A stretch of DNA of 64,000 nt from Arthrobacter sp. 24S4-2 (GTDB lineage: Bacteria > Actinomycetota > Actinomycetes > Actinomycetales > Micrococcaceae): NCBI RefSeq assembly GCF_005280255.1, contig NZ_CP040018.1:4464001-4528000 (forward strand), read 5' to 3'. This document shows positions 43,845 through 52,450 of this stretch, in pieces. The notes under the pieces were generated by a model. It was not told the DNA's origin. It was given only the letters and a program-made list of their open reading frames with translations, and searched no databases. A program made the position numbers and the translations under genes. Within the stretch, counting starts at the first letter, position 1. Each line of letters starts with the position of its first letter.

Positions 43845-45907
43845 CGCAGGAAGGCGGCGGCGACGCCGGCGTCCACGGGGATGTGGAGGCCGGTGGTGTG
43901 GGACAGTTCGGCGCTGGTGAGCACCGCGGCGGCGTTGGCCACGTGCTCGGGCAGGACCTCGCGCTTGAGCAGGGTGCGCTGGGCGTAGTACTTGCCCAGT
44001 TCCTGCTCGTCCACGCCGTAGACCGCGGCACGCTTGGCGCCCCAGCCGCCGGCGAAGATCCCCGAGCCGCGGACCACGCCGTCGGGGTTGATGCCGTTGA
44101 CCCGGATGCCGTACTCGCCCAGTTCCGCCGCGAGGAGCCGTACCTGGTGGGCCTGGTCGGCCTTGGTGGCGGAGTAGGCGATGTTGTTCGGGCCGGCGAA
44201 CACGGAGTTCTTCGAGGAGATGTAGATGATGTCCCCGCCCATGTCCTGGACGATCATGACCTTCGCCGCGGCTTTGGCAACGAGGAAGGAGCCCTTGGCC
44301 ATGACGTTGTGCTGGAGGTCCCAGTCCTTTTCGGTGGTTTCCAGCAGCGGCTTGGAGATGGACAGCCCGGCATTGTTGACCACCAGGTCCAGGCCGCCGA
44401 ACGCCAGCACCGCTTCCTGGATCGCCGCAGAAACCTGTGCCTCGTCGGTCACGTCGGCCTGGACGCCGAGGGCGACGTCGGGTCCGCCGAGCTCGGCCGC
44501 GACTGCCTGCGCGTTCTCCAGGTTCAGGTCCGCGATCACCACGCAGGCGCCTTCCGCGGCGAGGCGGGTGGCGATGGCCTTGCCGATGCCCGACGCCGCA
44601 CCCGTGACCAGGGCGATGCGGGTGGCGTGGGACTTCGGTTTGGGCAGGCGGGCCAGCTTGGCTTCCTCAAGGGACCAGTACTCGATCCGGAACTTCTCGG
44701 ATTCCCCGATCGGGGCGTACGTGGAGATCGCCTCGGCGCCGCGCATCACGTTGATCGCGTTGACGTAGAACTCGCCGGCCACGCGGGCGGTCTGCTTGTT
44801 CGCGCCGAAGGAGAACATGCCCACGCCCGGCACCAGCACAATGGCCGGGTCCGCGCCGCGCAATGCGGGACTGGCCTCGGTGGTTGAGCCTGCCGAAACC
44901 GCGTGGCGGTCGTAGTAGGCCTGGTAGTCCTCACGGTAGTCGGCGTGGAGTTCCTGCAGCCGGGCGATCGAGTCATCGATGGACGCGTCCGCCGGCAGGT
45001 CCAGGATCAGCGGCTTGACCTTGGTGCGGAGGAAGTGGTCCGGGCAGGACGTGCCCAGCGCGCCGAGCCTGGGGTGCTCGGCGGCTTCCAGGAAGTCCAG
45101 GACGACGGCGTCATCGCTGAAGTGCCCCAGCTGCGGTTTGTCCGTGGATGCCAGCCCGCGGATGACCGGCGCCAGCGCGGCGGCCTTGGCACGGCGCTCG
45201 GCTTCCGGCAGCGCGCCGTAGGCGGGCAGCTTCGGCCCGAAGGGCTCGGCGCGGCCGTTCTCCGCAATGAATTTTTCGGCCTCGTCAATGATCCACAACG
45301 AGTTGGCTTCGGCCTCTTCGCTGGTGGCGCCCCAGGCGGTGATGCCGTGCCCGCCCAGGATGGTGCCGACGGCCTGCGGGTTGGCGTCCTTGATCGCGGC
45401 GATGTCCAGGCCCAGCTGGAACCCGGGGCGGCGCCAGGGAACCCAGACCACCTTGTCGCCGAAGATCTTGGTGGTCAGGGCCTCCCCGTCCACGGCCGTG
45501 GCAATCGCGATGCCCGAATCCGGGTGCAGGTGGTCCACGTGCGCGGCATCCACCAGCCCGTGCATCGCGGTGTCGATCGACGGTGCAGCGCCGCCCTTGC
45601 CGTGCAGGCAGTAATCAAAAGCGGCCACCATTTCATCTTCACGGTCCACCCCGGGGTAGACGTTCTTCAAAGCGTTCAGCCGGTCCAGGCGGAGCACGGC
45701 GAGGTTTTCCGCCTTCAGCGTGCCGAGGTCCCCGCCGGAGCCCTTGACCCACAGGAGCTCGACGTCCTCGCCGGTCACGGGGTCCTTCTCGGTGCCCTTG
45801 GCCGAGGTGTTGCCGCCGGCGAAGTTGGTGTTCCGCTTGTCCGCGCCGAGGCGGTTGGAGCGGGAGATCAGCGCCTCGACGGCCTTGTTCGCGTTTGTCT
45901 TGTTCAT
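43841..45907 (-). CDS. rhaEW: bifunctional rhamnulose-1-phosphate aldolase/short-chain (lactaldehyde) dehydrogenase
   Basis: A fused protein of 688 residues. The N-terminal two-thirds are a class II aldolase (NFAGGNTSAKG, VDHLHPDSGIAIA, LGGHGITAWG). The C-terminal third is an SDR with TGAASGIGKAIATRLA and YSATKADQAHQVR. It splits rhamnulose-1-phosphate into dihydroxyacetone phosphate and lactaldehyde and oxidises the latter. The ATG at 45907 lies just after the rhaI stop (45912-45910); an ATG at 45922 is also possible. Confidence 0.93.
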   Translation of the reverse strand: MNKTNANKAVEALISRSNRLGADKRNTNFAGGNTSAKGTEKDPVTGEDVELLWVKGSGGDLGTLKAENLAVLRLDRLNALKNVYPGVDREDEMVAAFDYCLHGKGGAAPSIDTAMHGLVDAAHVDHLHPDSGIAIATAVDGEALTTKIFGDKVVWVPWRRPGFQLGLDIAAIKDANPQAVGTILGGHGITAWGATSEEAEANSLWIIDEAEKFIAENGRAEPFGPKLPAYGALPEAERRAKAAALAPVIRGLASTDKPQLGHFSDDAVVLDFLEAAEHPRLGALGTSCPDHFLRTKVKPLILDLPADASIDDSIARLQELHADYREDYQAYYDRHAVSAGSTTEASPALRGADPAIVLVPGVGMFSFGANKQTARVAGEFYVNAINVMRGAEAISTYAPIGESEKFRIEYWSLEEAKLARLPKPKSHATRIALVTGAASGIGKAIATRLAAEGACVVIADLNLENAQAVAAELGGPDVALGVQADVTDEAQVSAAIQEAVLAFGGLDLVVNNAGLSISKPLLETTEKDWDLQHNVMAKGSFLVAKAAAKVMIVQDMGGDIIYISSKNSVFAGPNNIAYSATKADQAHQVRLLAAELGEYGIRVNGINPDGVVRGSGIFAGGWGAKRAAVYGVDEQELGKYYAQRTLLKREVLPEHVANAAAVLTSAELSHTTGLHIPVDAGVAAAFLR

Positions 45908-45909
45908 CT

Positions 45910-47088
45910 CTATGCGCCCCATCCGGCCTGGTGACCGCCCACGCGGTCTTCGTTGATCTGTTTCTGGTAGCCGCTGGCCTTGAACGCGGCCATCGGGTCC
46001 GCGGGCAGGTCACGGGATTCACGCCATTCGGCCAGGACCGGACGGACGTCGGTGTAGAAGGCATCGTTGAAGACGGCGTTGGCGCCCAGCACATCCCCGG
46101 CACGCTGGGCTTCGCCCAGGGCGGCGGTGTCCACCAGCAGCGCCCGGGCGGTCATTTCCTGCACGTTAAGGACTGATCGGATCTGGCCGGGGATCTTTTC
46201 TTCCAGGTTGTGGCACTGGTCCAGCATGAGGGCCACGCGTGAATTCTCTCCTGCGGACTTGCCGAAGCCGCCGCCACGGATTACCTCGTGCATGATGCGG
46301 AACAGCTGGAACGGGTCCGCCGCGCCCACAATCAGGTCATCATCGGCGTAGAAGCGCGAGTTGAAGTCGAAAGAGCCCAGCTTGCCCAGGCGCAGCAGCT
46401 GCATCACGATGAACTCGATGTTCGTCCCAGGAGCATGGTGCCCGGTGTCCAGGCAGACGAACGCCTTCTCCCCCAGCGCCAGGGTCTGCGCGTAGGAGGT
46501 GCCCCAGTCCGGAACGTCCGTGTGGTAGAACGCGGGTTCGAAGAACTTGTACTCCAGCACCAGGCGCTGGTCCTCGCCCAACCGGGCGTAGATCTCCTGC
46601 AGCGACTCCGCCAGGCGGTCCTGCCGGCCGCGGATGTCATCCTGGCCCGGGTAGTTGGTGCCGTCCGCCAGCCAGATCTTCAGGTCGCGGGAGCCGGTGG
46701 CGTGCATGATGTCGATGCACTCGAAGTGGTGGTCGATCGCACGGCGGCGCACGGCCCCGTTCGAGGACGTCAGCGAGCCGAACTTGTACCCGTCATCCTG
46801 GAAGGTGTTCGAGTTGATCGTGCCCAGTCCCACGCCCAGGCCGGCCGCGTACTCGCGCAGGGCCGCGTAGTCATCCACCTTGTCCCACGGAATGTGCAGC
46901 GCAACGGTGGGAGCCAGGCCTGTTAGTTCGTGCACCTTCGCGGCGTCCGCCAGCTTCTCCTGCACGGTCCGCGGAGTGCCCGGCGTTCCGAACACCTTGA
47001 AACGGGTACCTGAGTTGCCATAGGCCCAGGAGGGTACTTCGATGGCAAGCTCCTCGAGCCTGCCCAGCGCCGTTGCTACGTCATTCAT
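45910..47088 (-). CDS. rhaI: L-rhamnose isomerase
   Basis: A 392-residue xylose-isomerase-like TIM barrel of the RhaI type (as in Pseudomonas stutzeri). It converts L-rhamnose to L-rhamnulose. Family segments: IEVPSWAYGNSGTRFKVF, LHIPWDKVDDY, LEYKFFEPAFYHTDVPDWG, CLDTGHHAPGTNIE and FDFNSRFYADDDL with the metal-binding Glu/Asp/His. First structural enzyme of the rhaI-rhaEW-rhaB operon, downstream of rhaM. Confidence 0.95.
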   Translation of the reverse strand: MNDVATALGRLEELAIEVPSWAYGNSGTRFKVFGTPGTPRTVQEKLADAAKVHELTGLAPTVALHIPWDKVDDYAALREYAAGLGVGLGTINSNTFQDDGYKFGSLTSSNGAVRRRAIDHHFECIDIMHATGSRDLKIWLADGTNYPGQDDIRGRQDRLAESLQEIYARLGEDQRLVLEYKFFEPAFYHTDVPDWGTSYAQTLALGEKAFVCLDTGHHAPGTNIEFIVMQLLRLGKLGSFDFNSRFYADDDLIVGAADPFQLFRIMHEVIRGGGFGKSAGENSRVALMLDQCHNLEEKIPGQIRSVLNVQEMTARALLVDTAALGEAQRAGDVLGANAVFNDAFYTDVRPVLAEWRESRDLPADPMAAFKASGYQKQINEDRVGGHQAGWGA

Positions 47089-47202
47089 GATGGTTCTTTC
47101 CGGTCTGTTGTAGTGCGATTGTCTGTTGTTGCCGACTTCCGTGTCGGCCATGCGGTCGGTACGTCCCGCTGTTATTGACGCTTGCTTGTCAGTGGACGCT
47201 GG

Positions 47203-47547
47203 CTAGCCCGGGGCGTCGGCCGTGGCCAGCTGGTCCTCCAGGTTGAAGATCTCCTGGAGCGCCACAAATCCTGTGTCAGGGGGCTGCTCCGTGTCTTCGA
47301 AAAGCGTGGCCATCTCCGCCTGCCAGCGGGCGTTGACGTCGGTCAGTGCCATCCTTGCCCGCACGGCGTCGAAGTCGTCGCACTCCACATAGCCCACCAG
47401 CAGCCCGTCCTCGCCCAGGAAGAGCGAGTAGTTGTGCCAGCCCGCGTCCTTGAGCGCACGGAGCATCTCCGGCCAGACGGCGGCGTGCCGGCGCCTGTAC
47501 TCATCGATCAGTCCAGGTTGGACCGAGGAGCGAAAACACACCCTCAT
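47203..47547 (-). CDS. rhaM: L-rhamnose mutarotase
   Basis: A 114-residue protein (MRVCFRSSVQPGLIDEYRRRHAAVWPEMLRALKDAGWHNYSLFL) with the RhaM/DUF718 dimeric alpha-beta barrel pattern. It interconverts alpha and beta rhamnose. GGAGAG precedes the ATG at 47547. It is the first gene after the operator region and probably starts the rha operon. Confidence 0.94.
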   Translation of the reverse strand: MRVCFRSSVQPGLIDEYRRRHAAVWPEMLRALKDAGWHNYSLFLGEDGLLVGYVECDDFDAVRARMALTDVNARWQAEMATLFEDTEQPPDTGFVALQEIFNLEDQLATADAPG

Positions 47548-47574
47548 CTGCGACTCTCCTGAATTTCCGGTTCG

Positions 47575-47629
47575 TTGAATCGTTTCATTGTTACGATTCA
47601 AAGTACTCTTGAAGTCGAGTAAGTGTCAA
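47575..47629 (-). promoter_or_regulatory. rha promoter with double LacI-type operator
   Basis: On the minus strand TTGACA (47629-47624) and TACTTT (47605-47600) are 18 bases apart. Directly downstream, covering the predicted start, lie TGAATCGTTTCA (47576-47587) and TGTTACGATTCA (47589-47600), written on the plus strand. Each has the CG-centred form of a LacI operator, and together they make a larger palindrome with TTGAATCG/CGATTCAA ends. Confidence 0.7.
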
Positions 47630-47768
47630 GCAATTGTCAGTGGTTGAAACCTTTGTCTGGCCGCACGCCGTTTCGGTCGCCGGGCAACGGGGACCGACCG
47701 AGGACAATTGGCCAAAGGGTTCGGTCCTGGCGCTGCACGCCGTCCCGCAATAGAAAGCTTGGAGAAAC

Positions 47769-48800
47769 ATGTCACGGTCAGCCAGCATCAAGGATGTTGC
47801 GAACCATGCCCGCGTGGCGGTGGGAACGGTTTCCAACGTCCTGAACTACCCGGACCGGGTTTCCCAGCGGACCAAGGACCGGGTGCTGCAGGCCATCGAC
47901 GAGCTCGGCTTTGTCCGCAACGATGCGGCCCGCCAGCTCCGCGCCGGGCACAGCCGCACCATCGGACTGATCGTGCTCGACGTCGGCAACCCCTTCTTCA
48001 CCTCGGTTGTCCGCGCCGCCGAGGACGCCGCGGCCCTGCAGGGAAGCGCCGTCCTGCTTGGGGACAGCGGGCACGACGCCGGCCGCGAGTCGAACTACAT
48101 CGACCTCTTCCAGGAGCAAAGGGTCCAGGGCCTGCTGATCTCGCCGGTGGGCGACGTCACGGACCGGCTCGACCTGCTGCGGGAACGCGGCGTGCCCACA
48201 GTCCTGGTGGACCGGCTGGCCGACGAGGCGAAGTACAGTTCCGTCTCGGTTGACGACGACGCCGGAGGGTACCTCGCGGCGCGGCACCTGCTGGACACCG
48301 GCCGCCGTCGGCTTGCCTTTGTGGGAGGCCCGACGTCGATACGCCAGGTGGCGGACCGCCTCCTGGGGGCGCAACGCGCCGTCGCCGAGGTTCCGGACGC
48401 ATCACTGGAAGTGCTGGATTCCGCCGGGCAGACCGTCCTCGCCGGCCGCGGCGTGGGCGACCAGCTGGTCCGCCGCAGCGCCGACGAACTTCCGGACGGC
48501 GTGTTCTGCGCCAATGATCTGCTGGCACTCGGTGTGATGCAGTCCCTGGCCATGATGCACACGCTCAGGATTCCCGAGGACATCGCGCTCATCGGTTACG
48601 ACGACATCGATTTCGCGGTGTCCGCCGTGGTGCCGCTGTCCTCGATCCGGCAGCCAACGGAAGCCCTGGGGCGGACCGCCATCGAGCTGCTTGCGGAGGA
48701 ACTGGAATCCGACAACCCCAAGCACCGTGCCGTGATCTTCACTCCTGAGCTCGTGGTTCGGCAGAGCACCGCAGGGGCCGAGGGATCTTCGCTCGGCTAG
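47769..48800 (+). CDS. LacI-family transcriptional regulator (probable rhamnose regulator)
   Basis: A 343-residue repressor with HTH and hinge (ASIKDVANHARVAVGTVSNVLNYPDRVSQRTKDRVLQAIDELGF...RAGHSRTIGLIVLDVGNPFF) and a periplasmic-binding-like ligand domain ending in the usual GYDDIDFAVSAVVPLSSIRQP. Divergent from rhaM, with the operators between. The ligand is probably rhamnose or a pathway intermediate. GGAG lies upstream of the ATG. Confidence 0.9.
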   Translation: MSRSASIKDVANHARVAVGTVSNVLNYPDRVSQRTKDRVLQAIDELGFVRNDAARQLRAGHSRTIGLIVLDVGNPFFTSVVRAAEDAAALQGSAVLLGDSGHDAGRESNYIDLFQEQRVQGLLISPVGDVTDRLDLLRERGVPTVLVDRLADEAKYSSVSVDDDAGGYLAARHLLDTGRRRLAFVGGPTSIRQVADRLLGAQRAVAEVPDASLEVLDSAGQTVLAGRGVGDQLVRRSADELPDGVFCANDLLALGVMQSLAMMHTLRIPEDIALIGYDDIDFAVSAVVPLSSIRQPTEALGRTAIELLAEELESDNPKHRAVIFTPELVVRQSTAGAEGSSLG

Positions 48801-48879
48801 ATTTCCGACATGCAGGCCTGTGCCCCGGCTGGCCTCGTCGACCTCTCCGATGCCTACCGGGACCGCAACGACGGCATAA

Positions 48880-49833
48880 TCAGCGTTTCCGGTAGTAGTC
48901 TCTCCAGATCAGACGGTGCAGAGGTACCTTCCGCGGCAGCGACCTCAGACCGGGGATGAACGGCAGCAGGGTCAGCAACGCGGTCAGCACGAACATTGTG
49001 ACTACGACGAGGGCATCAGCATTCGGCGACGACTTGAACGGTTCTATCTGGTAGAAGAACGAGAAGAGCCACAGCCAGGACTGCCCGGGCGTGTCCCCGG
49101 TCTCGTTCATCACGCCCCATTGGTCCCCGGTGAGGTGTTGGCTTGTCGCAAGATCCGGGAAATAGCTGCCGTCTCCCAGAAACAGGAGGCTGCGGGTGTA
49201 GTCCATGTTGTAGAAAATTCCGCCACCCTGCAGCGCTCCGTCCAGATTGCCTTGCCGTGCCATGTCGAGCAAAGCGCCGGTCAGCGCAGGGACAGGGCCA
49301 TAATCGCCGTCGGCCACCTTTGCCGGATCGTTGTCGGGCGCTGCGGCGAGGGCATCAGAATAGGCGGCTGACCAGTCAGCCCGTTGCTGATCCGTGGCGG
49401 CCATCCAATCGGCAACGGCGGCTGGCGGCGACGGCAGCGTCTCAAGGGGGGCAATCACCAAATCATTGGCCGTATCGACCGGAAGACGCACGCCCGAGAG
49501 ACTTTGGAGGTCGACAGGACCGATCTTTTGCGACGCGTCCGGAGTCGAATTGTACGGCGGCCCATACCCTGCTGTGTCGCTGGTCCCGCCAAGTTCCTTT
49601 GCAGCGGTGGCGACGAAATCCGCCGGGGCGGCACTTGCCCACCCTTTGAGACTGACGCTGGGCTCGTCTGGTGACCCGAAGATGGCGGACACCCCGAGCA
49701 CAAGCAGGCCCACCACGACAACGCCTATGGCCAGTTCCTTGACCAGGTCGTACTCACGAACGCTGCCTGTCCAGGGCCGACTGGCAATGTTGTCCGCCTT
49801 GCGCCAGGAGGTCCTGCTGCTTTCCCGGGTCAT
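48880..49833 (-). CDS. membrane protein linked to cytochrome b (b6f subunit IV-like C terminus)
   Basis: A 317-residue protein with one span near residues 32-52 (ELAIGVVVVGLLVLGVSAIF), a large extracytoplasmic part (55-255) and a second span near 275-295 (ALVVVTMFVLTALLTLLPFIPGL), ending LPRKVPLHRLIWRDYYRKR. The C-terminal part recalls subunit IV of b6/qcr complexes. There is no CxxCH heme motif or Rieske motif. The start overlaps the stop of the cytochrome b gene (ATGA). It is likely the second large subunit of a small quinol-reacting complex. Confidence 0.6.
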   Translation of the reverse strand: MTRESSRTSWRKADNIASRPWTGSVREYDLVKELAIGVVVVGLLVLGVSAIFGSPDEPSVSLKGWASAAPADFVATAAKELGGTSDTAGYGPPYNSTPDASQKIGPVDLQSLSGVRLPVDTANDLVIAPLETLPSPPAAVADWMAATDQQRADWSAAYSDALAAAPDNDPAKVADGDYGPVPALTGALLDMARQGNLDGALQGGGIFYNMDYTRSLLFLGDGSYFPDLATSQHLTGDQWGVMNETGDTPGQSWLWLFSFFYQIEPFKSSPNADALVVVTMFVLTALLTLLPFIPGLRSLPRKVPLHRLIWRDYYRKR

Positions 49834-50549
49834 CGCACTGCGTCCTTGGCTGAGGTGGACTCCGGAGGTTCGGCCTGCTCCGGGTGGTTGTGCAACAGCT
49901 GGGCGTCGCTATCTGCCGCTTCCAGCGGCGGAGTGACACCGTGAACCCGGACCAGGAGGACGTGCAGGACGACAATGGCGCCCACCGCCAGGGGAAGCAG
50001 GGTGATGTGCCAAACGAAGATCTGTCCGAGGTTGGCCACGTTGAACCAGGCGCCCACGCCGACGGCGTTCAACGCGTCCTTGGCTTCGAAGGCGATCCAC
50101 TGGGAATCGAAGTTCGTCTGAAGCAGATACCCGGTGAAGGCAGCGACGATGGAAACGACGAAGGAGAGCATCCCGGTGATCCAGGTCAGGACGCGGCCCC
50201 CGCGCCAGGCTGCCATCCAGAACTTAAGCCACAGGTGCACCACCATGAACATGAAGAAGAGTTCCACGCTCCACAAGTGGGTGCTGTTGACGAAGCTGCC
50301 CCACGAGGACACGTGATACCACTGTGGTCCGTTCAATCCCAGCACGACCCCGGAAATGATAATCCACAGCAGCGAAGCGATGGCCCCCATGCCGAACACA
50401 TAGGCCCACGACATCACATAGCTTGGCTGGTCCACCGGCAACAGCTTGTCCGGAGGAAGCTTCCCAAGCAGCCACCGGCGGGCTTTGCCGGTCCAGGTGC
50501 GGGCATCGGCTTCCTCGGCCGGCTCATGGGCGGTCCTCCCGGTTGTCAC
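49830..50549 (-). CDS. cytochrome b N-terminal domain (b6-like) protein
   Basis: A protein of about 239 residues with four spans. Two His pairs spaced as in b6-type diheme cytochromes are visible: HLWSVELFFMFMVVH and HITLLPLAVGAIVVLH. GYLLQTNFDSQWIAFEA and VNSTHLWSVE resemble the quinone-site loops. The GTG at 50549 overlaps the stop of the small upstream gene (GTGA). No Rieske or cytochrome c gene is in the window, so the electron acceptor is unknown. Confidence 0.75.
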   Translation of the reverse strand: MTTGRTAHEPAEEADARTWTGKARRWLLGKLPPDKLLPVDQPSYVMSWAYVFGMGAIASLLWIIISGVVLGLNGPQWYHVSSWGSFVNSTHLWSVELFFMFMVVHLWLKFWMAAWRGGRVLTWITGMLSFVVSIVAAFTGYLLQTNFDSQWIAFEAKDALNAVGVGAWFNVANLGQIFVWHITLLPLAVGAIVVLHVLLVRVHGVTPPLEAADSDAQLLHNHPEQAEPPESTSAKDAVR

Positions 50550-50713
50550 TTCCGCCGCTTCCCGCCGGGAAAAGGAAGGACCAGGGCAAGGATGAACAGA
50601 ATGATCATCACTACGATCACAATCAGGTTTCCCGACTGGATGGTGAAGCCATCCCAGCCAAAATATGTTCCGGCCCCTACCGTGCCAACGCCTGCGACTA
50701 GCCATCCGGTCAT
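50546..50713 (-). CDS. small membrane protein of the cytochrome b operon
   Basis: A 55-residue ORF that begins MTGWLVAGVGTVGAGTYFGW and contains the single strong span LIVIVVMIILFILALVLPF, ending in GGKRRK. Its stop TGA overlaps the GTG start of cytochrome b. No homologue is recalled; size, position and coupling suggest an accessory subunit. Confidence 0.6.
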   Translation of the reverse strand: MTGWLVAGVGTVGAGTYFGWDGFTIQSGNLIVIVVMIILFILALVLPFPGGKRRK

Positions 50714-50861
50714 GGGAATGCTCGATTCTCTATAAGATCCCGGTACAACCGGACCACAGCCAAGAATCCGAAGCTAGAGTCTTTGGCCCCAGTGCTCCCG
50801 AATGCTCGCAGGACCTGGGGCTTGATGGGTCCGCCTTTCCTGGCTGCTCGTCACAACGACG

Positions 50862-50879
50862 AATGTTGCAGGCAACATT
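50862..50879. promoter_or_regulatory. perfect 18-bp palindrome upstream of the cytochrome b operon
   Basis: AATGTTGCAGGCAACATT lies about 150 bases before the first gene of the operon and just past the DUF1961 stop. It has the symmetry of a LacI- or GntR-type site; the cognate regulator is unknown. Confidence 0.4.
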
Positions 50880-50896
50880 GGCAGGGCGGCGCGGCG

Positions 50897-51601
50897 CTAC
50901 GGCAGGCTCCTCAGGCTCGACTGCCGGGGCTGGATTTTCTCCACCATGAGGTTCCGGTAAGCGGCCCTCAACGGTGCCATCTGACGGAAGCCGAGATAGC
51001 CTCCGCCGAGCACGCTGCCGCTCTCATCCAGCCACTCGAAAAGGGGCAGCCCGTTGATGGAGAACGCCACGCGCGGGCCGTCCTTCACCAGCTCCATCCG
51101 GTAGAAATCCCGGGCATCCTCTGCGGGCGGCAGCGGATCGGCCCCCTGCGCCACCAGTTCAAACCCGGCACTTTTCCGCAGGTTGCAGGTCCGGAATGCC
51201 CGCTCGGATTCGTACTTGTGCCGGAAGTAGGAGACGTGGAGGGCATCGATATCGCCGGAGTGGTACTGCGGGTAGTAACCGCTGCGCGGAGCAAGACCGG
51301 CCGAAAACAGGTCTCGTCCGCCATGCCCTGCAGCCGAAAAGAAGACCATGGCCAGGCCGGGCTCCTGGACCGGCAGGAACTCCCAGCTGACCCTGACATG
51401 GTCCGGGAACTCAACCGGGCACCAGAAGGTCCAGTGCGCGTGCTCCCCGAACTCTTCGTCGTCCAGTGCCCCGGAAAGCTCCAGCGCACCTCCGTAGCCG
51501 CCCAGGCTCAGAGGCCCTTCGGCCACCCAGTCGGTCACGTCCGCCGGGCCGGCAAGGGGGTTGGCATACAGCAGGTCCGTACCCACCGGCGACGCTCCCA
51601 C
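50897..51601 (-). CDS. DUF1961 (YesU-like) family protein
   Basis: A 234-residue beta-jelly-roll, concanavalin-like protein: HWTFWCPVEFPDHVRVSWEFLPVQEPGLAMVFFSAAGHGGRDLF, YHSGDIDALHVSYFRHK and the C-terminal GGGYLGFRQMAPLRAAYRNL. This is the DUF1961 pattern of Bacillus YesU, encoded in its rhamnogalacturonan operon. The GTG start directly abuts the esterase TAA. There is no signal peptide. The catalytic activity is unknown. Confidence 0.85.
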   Translation of the reverse strand: MGASPVGTDLLYANPLAGPADVTDWVAEGPLSLGGYGGALELSGALDDEEFGEHAHWTFWCPVEFPDHVRVSWEFLPVQEPGLAMVFFSAAGHGGRDLFSAGLAPRSGYYPQYHSGDIDALHVSYFRHKYESERAFRTCNLRKSAGFELVAQGADPLPPAEDARDFYRMELVKDGPRVAFSINGLPLFEWLDESGSVLGGGYLGFRQMAPLRAAYRNLMVEKIQPRQSSLRSLP

Positions 51602-52399
51602 TTAGCCCCGCCCCGCCGTCGCAGGTCCCGCCGTCGCCCGCCCCGCCGTGGTGATTCCCGCCGTCGTGCCCTCACGGCCAGGCCGGACATCCGGACCGAA
51701 GCCGAGCAGCCCAAGCTGGCCGGCTACTTCCCGGGCGATCAGCAACGCACCGCGCCGGGAAAAGTGCGTGTTGTCCGCCAGTCCCTCCGGCCAATGGGCG
51801 TGCTCCCCGGGCCCAAAGTGGCAGAACAAGGGCCTGGATCCCTCCTCGCCGAGCCGGGTGTAGAGCCCGCGCGTCCACGTGTTGAGGTCGATGACCGGGA
51901 CGTGCAGTTCCGCGGCGAGCTCCCGGACTACGTCGGGATAATCCTCCAGGCTCTGTTCCAGCCGGGCACCGGTGGGATCCGCGCCCACGGAACCGCCGCC
52001 CGCGGACCTGCTCCACGCCGACCTGCTCGCCGCCGAGGGAAGGAAGTGCCGGCGCTCCACCGAAGTGCAGAGCAACGGCACCGCACGGCGGCCCCGGATC
52101 TCGGCCGCCATGCGGCGCAGGTTGGCTGCGTATCCCGTCCTGGCCGCGAGGTGCTGGCGTTTCTGGTCGTTGTGGCCGAACTGGATGAGCACAAGGTCAC
52201 CTTCCCCGGCCAGTTCCAGCAGTGCGTCCCACAAGCCTTCGGCCCGGAAGGACTCCGTGCTGGCCCCGCCCTTGGCAAAGTTGTGGACAGCAGCCCAGGT
52301 GTACACGTGCGGGGCAAGGTGGGCGCCCCAGCCACTCATCGGATACTCAAACGTGGGGCAATTAGCGACCGTCGAGTCGCCGGCCAGGAGGATCTTCAT
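51602..52399 (-). CDS. rhamnogalacturonan acetylesterase (SGNH)
   Basis: A 265-residue GDSL hydrolase with GDSTVAN (nucleophile Ser), GGASTESF, FGHNDQKR and DNTHFSRRGA (catalytic Asp and His), the layout of RGAE, YesT and YesY. It removes acetyl groups from galacturonate in rhamnogalacturonan I. No signal peptide is present. The last 25 residues are a TAG-repeat tail (GITTAGRATAGPATAGRG) from imperfect DNA repeats and are probably not conserved. Confidence 0.9.
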   Translation of the reverse strand: MKILLAGDSTVANCPTFEYPMSGWGAHLAPHVYTWAAVHNFAKGGASTESFRAEGLWDALLELAGEGDLVLIQFGHNDQKRQHLAARTGYAANLRRMAAEIRGRRAVPLLCTSVERRHFLPSAASRSAWSRSAGGGSVGADPTGARLEQSLEDYPDVVRELAAELHVPVIDLNTWTRGLYTRLGEEGSRPLFCHFGPGEHAHWPEGLADNTHFSRRGALLIAREVAGQLGLLGFGPDVRPGREGTTAGITTAGRATAGPATAGRG

Positions 52400-52450
52400 T
52401 TCAGTCTTTCGGTCAGGTGGACGATGTCGGTGTATCCCGCAGCAGGCCGC

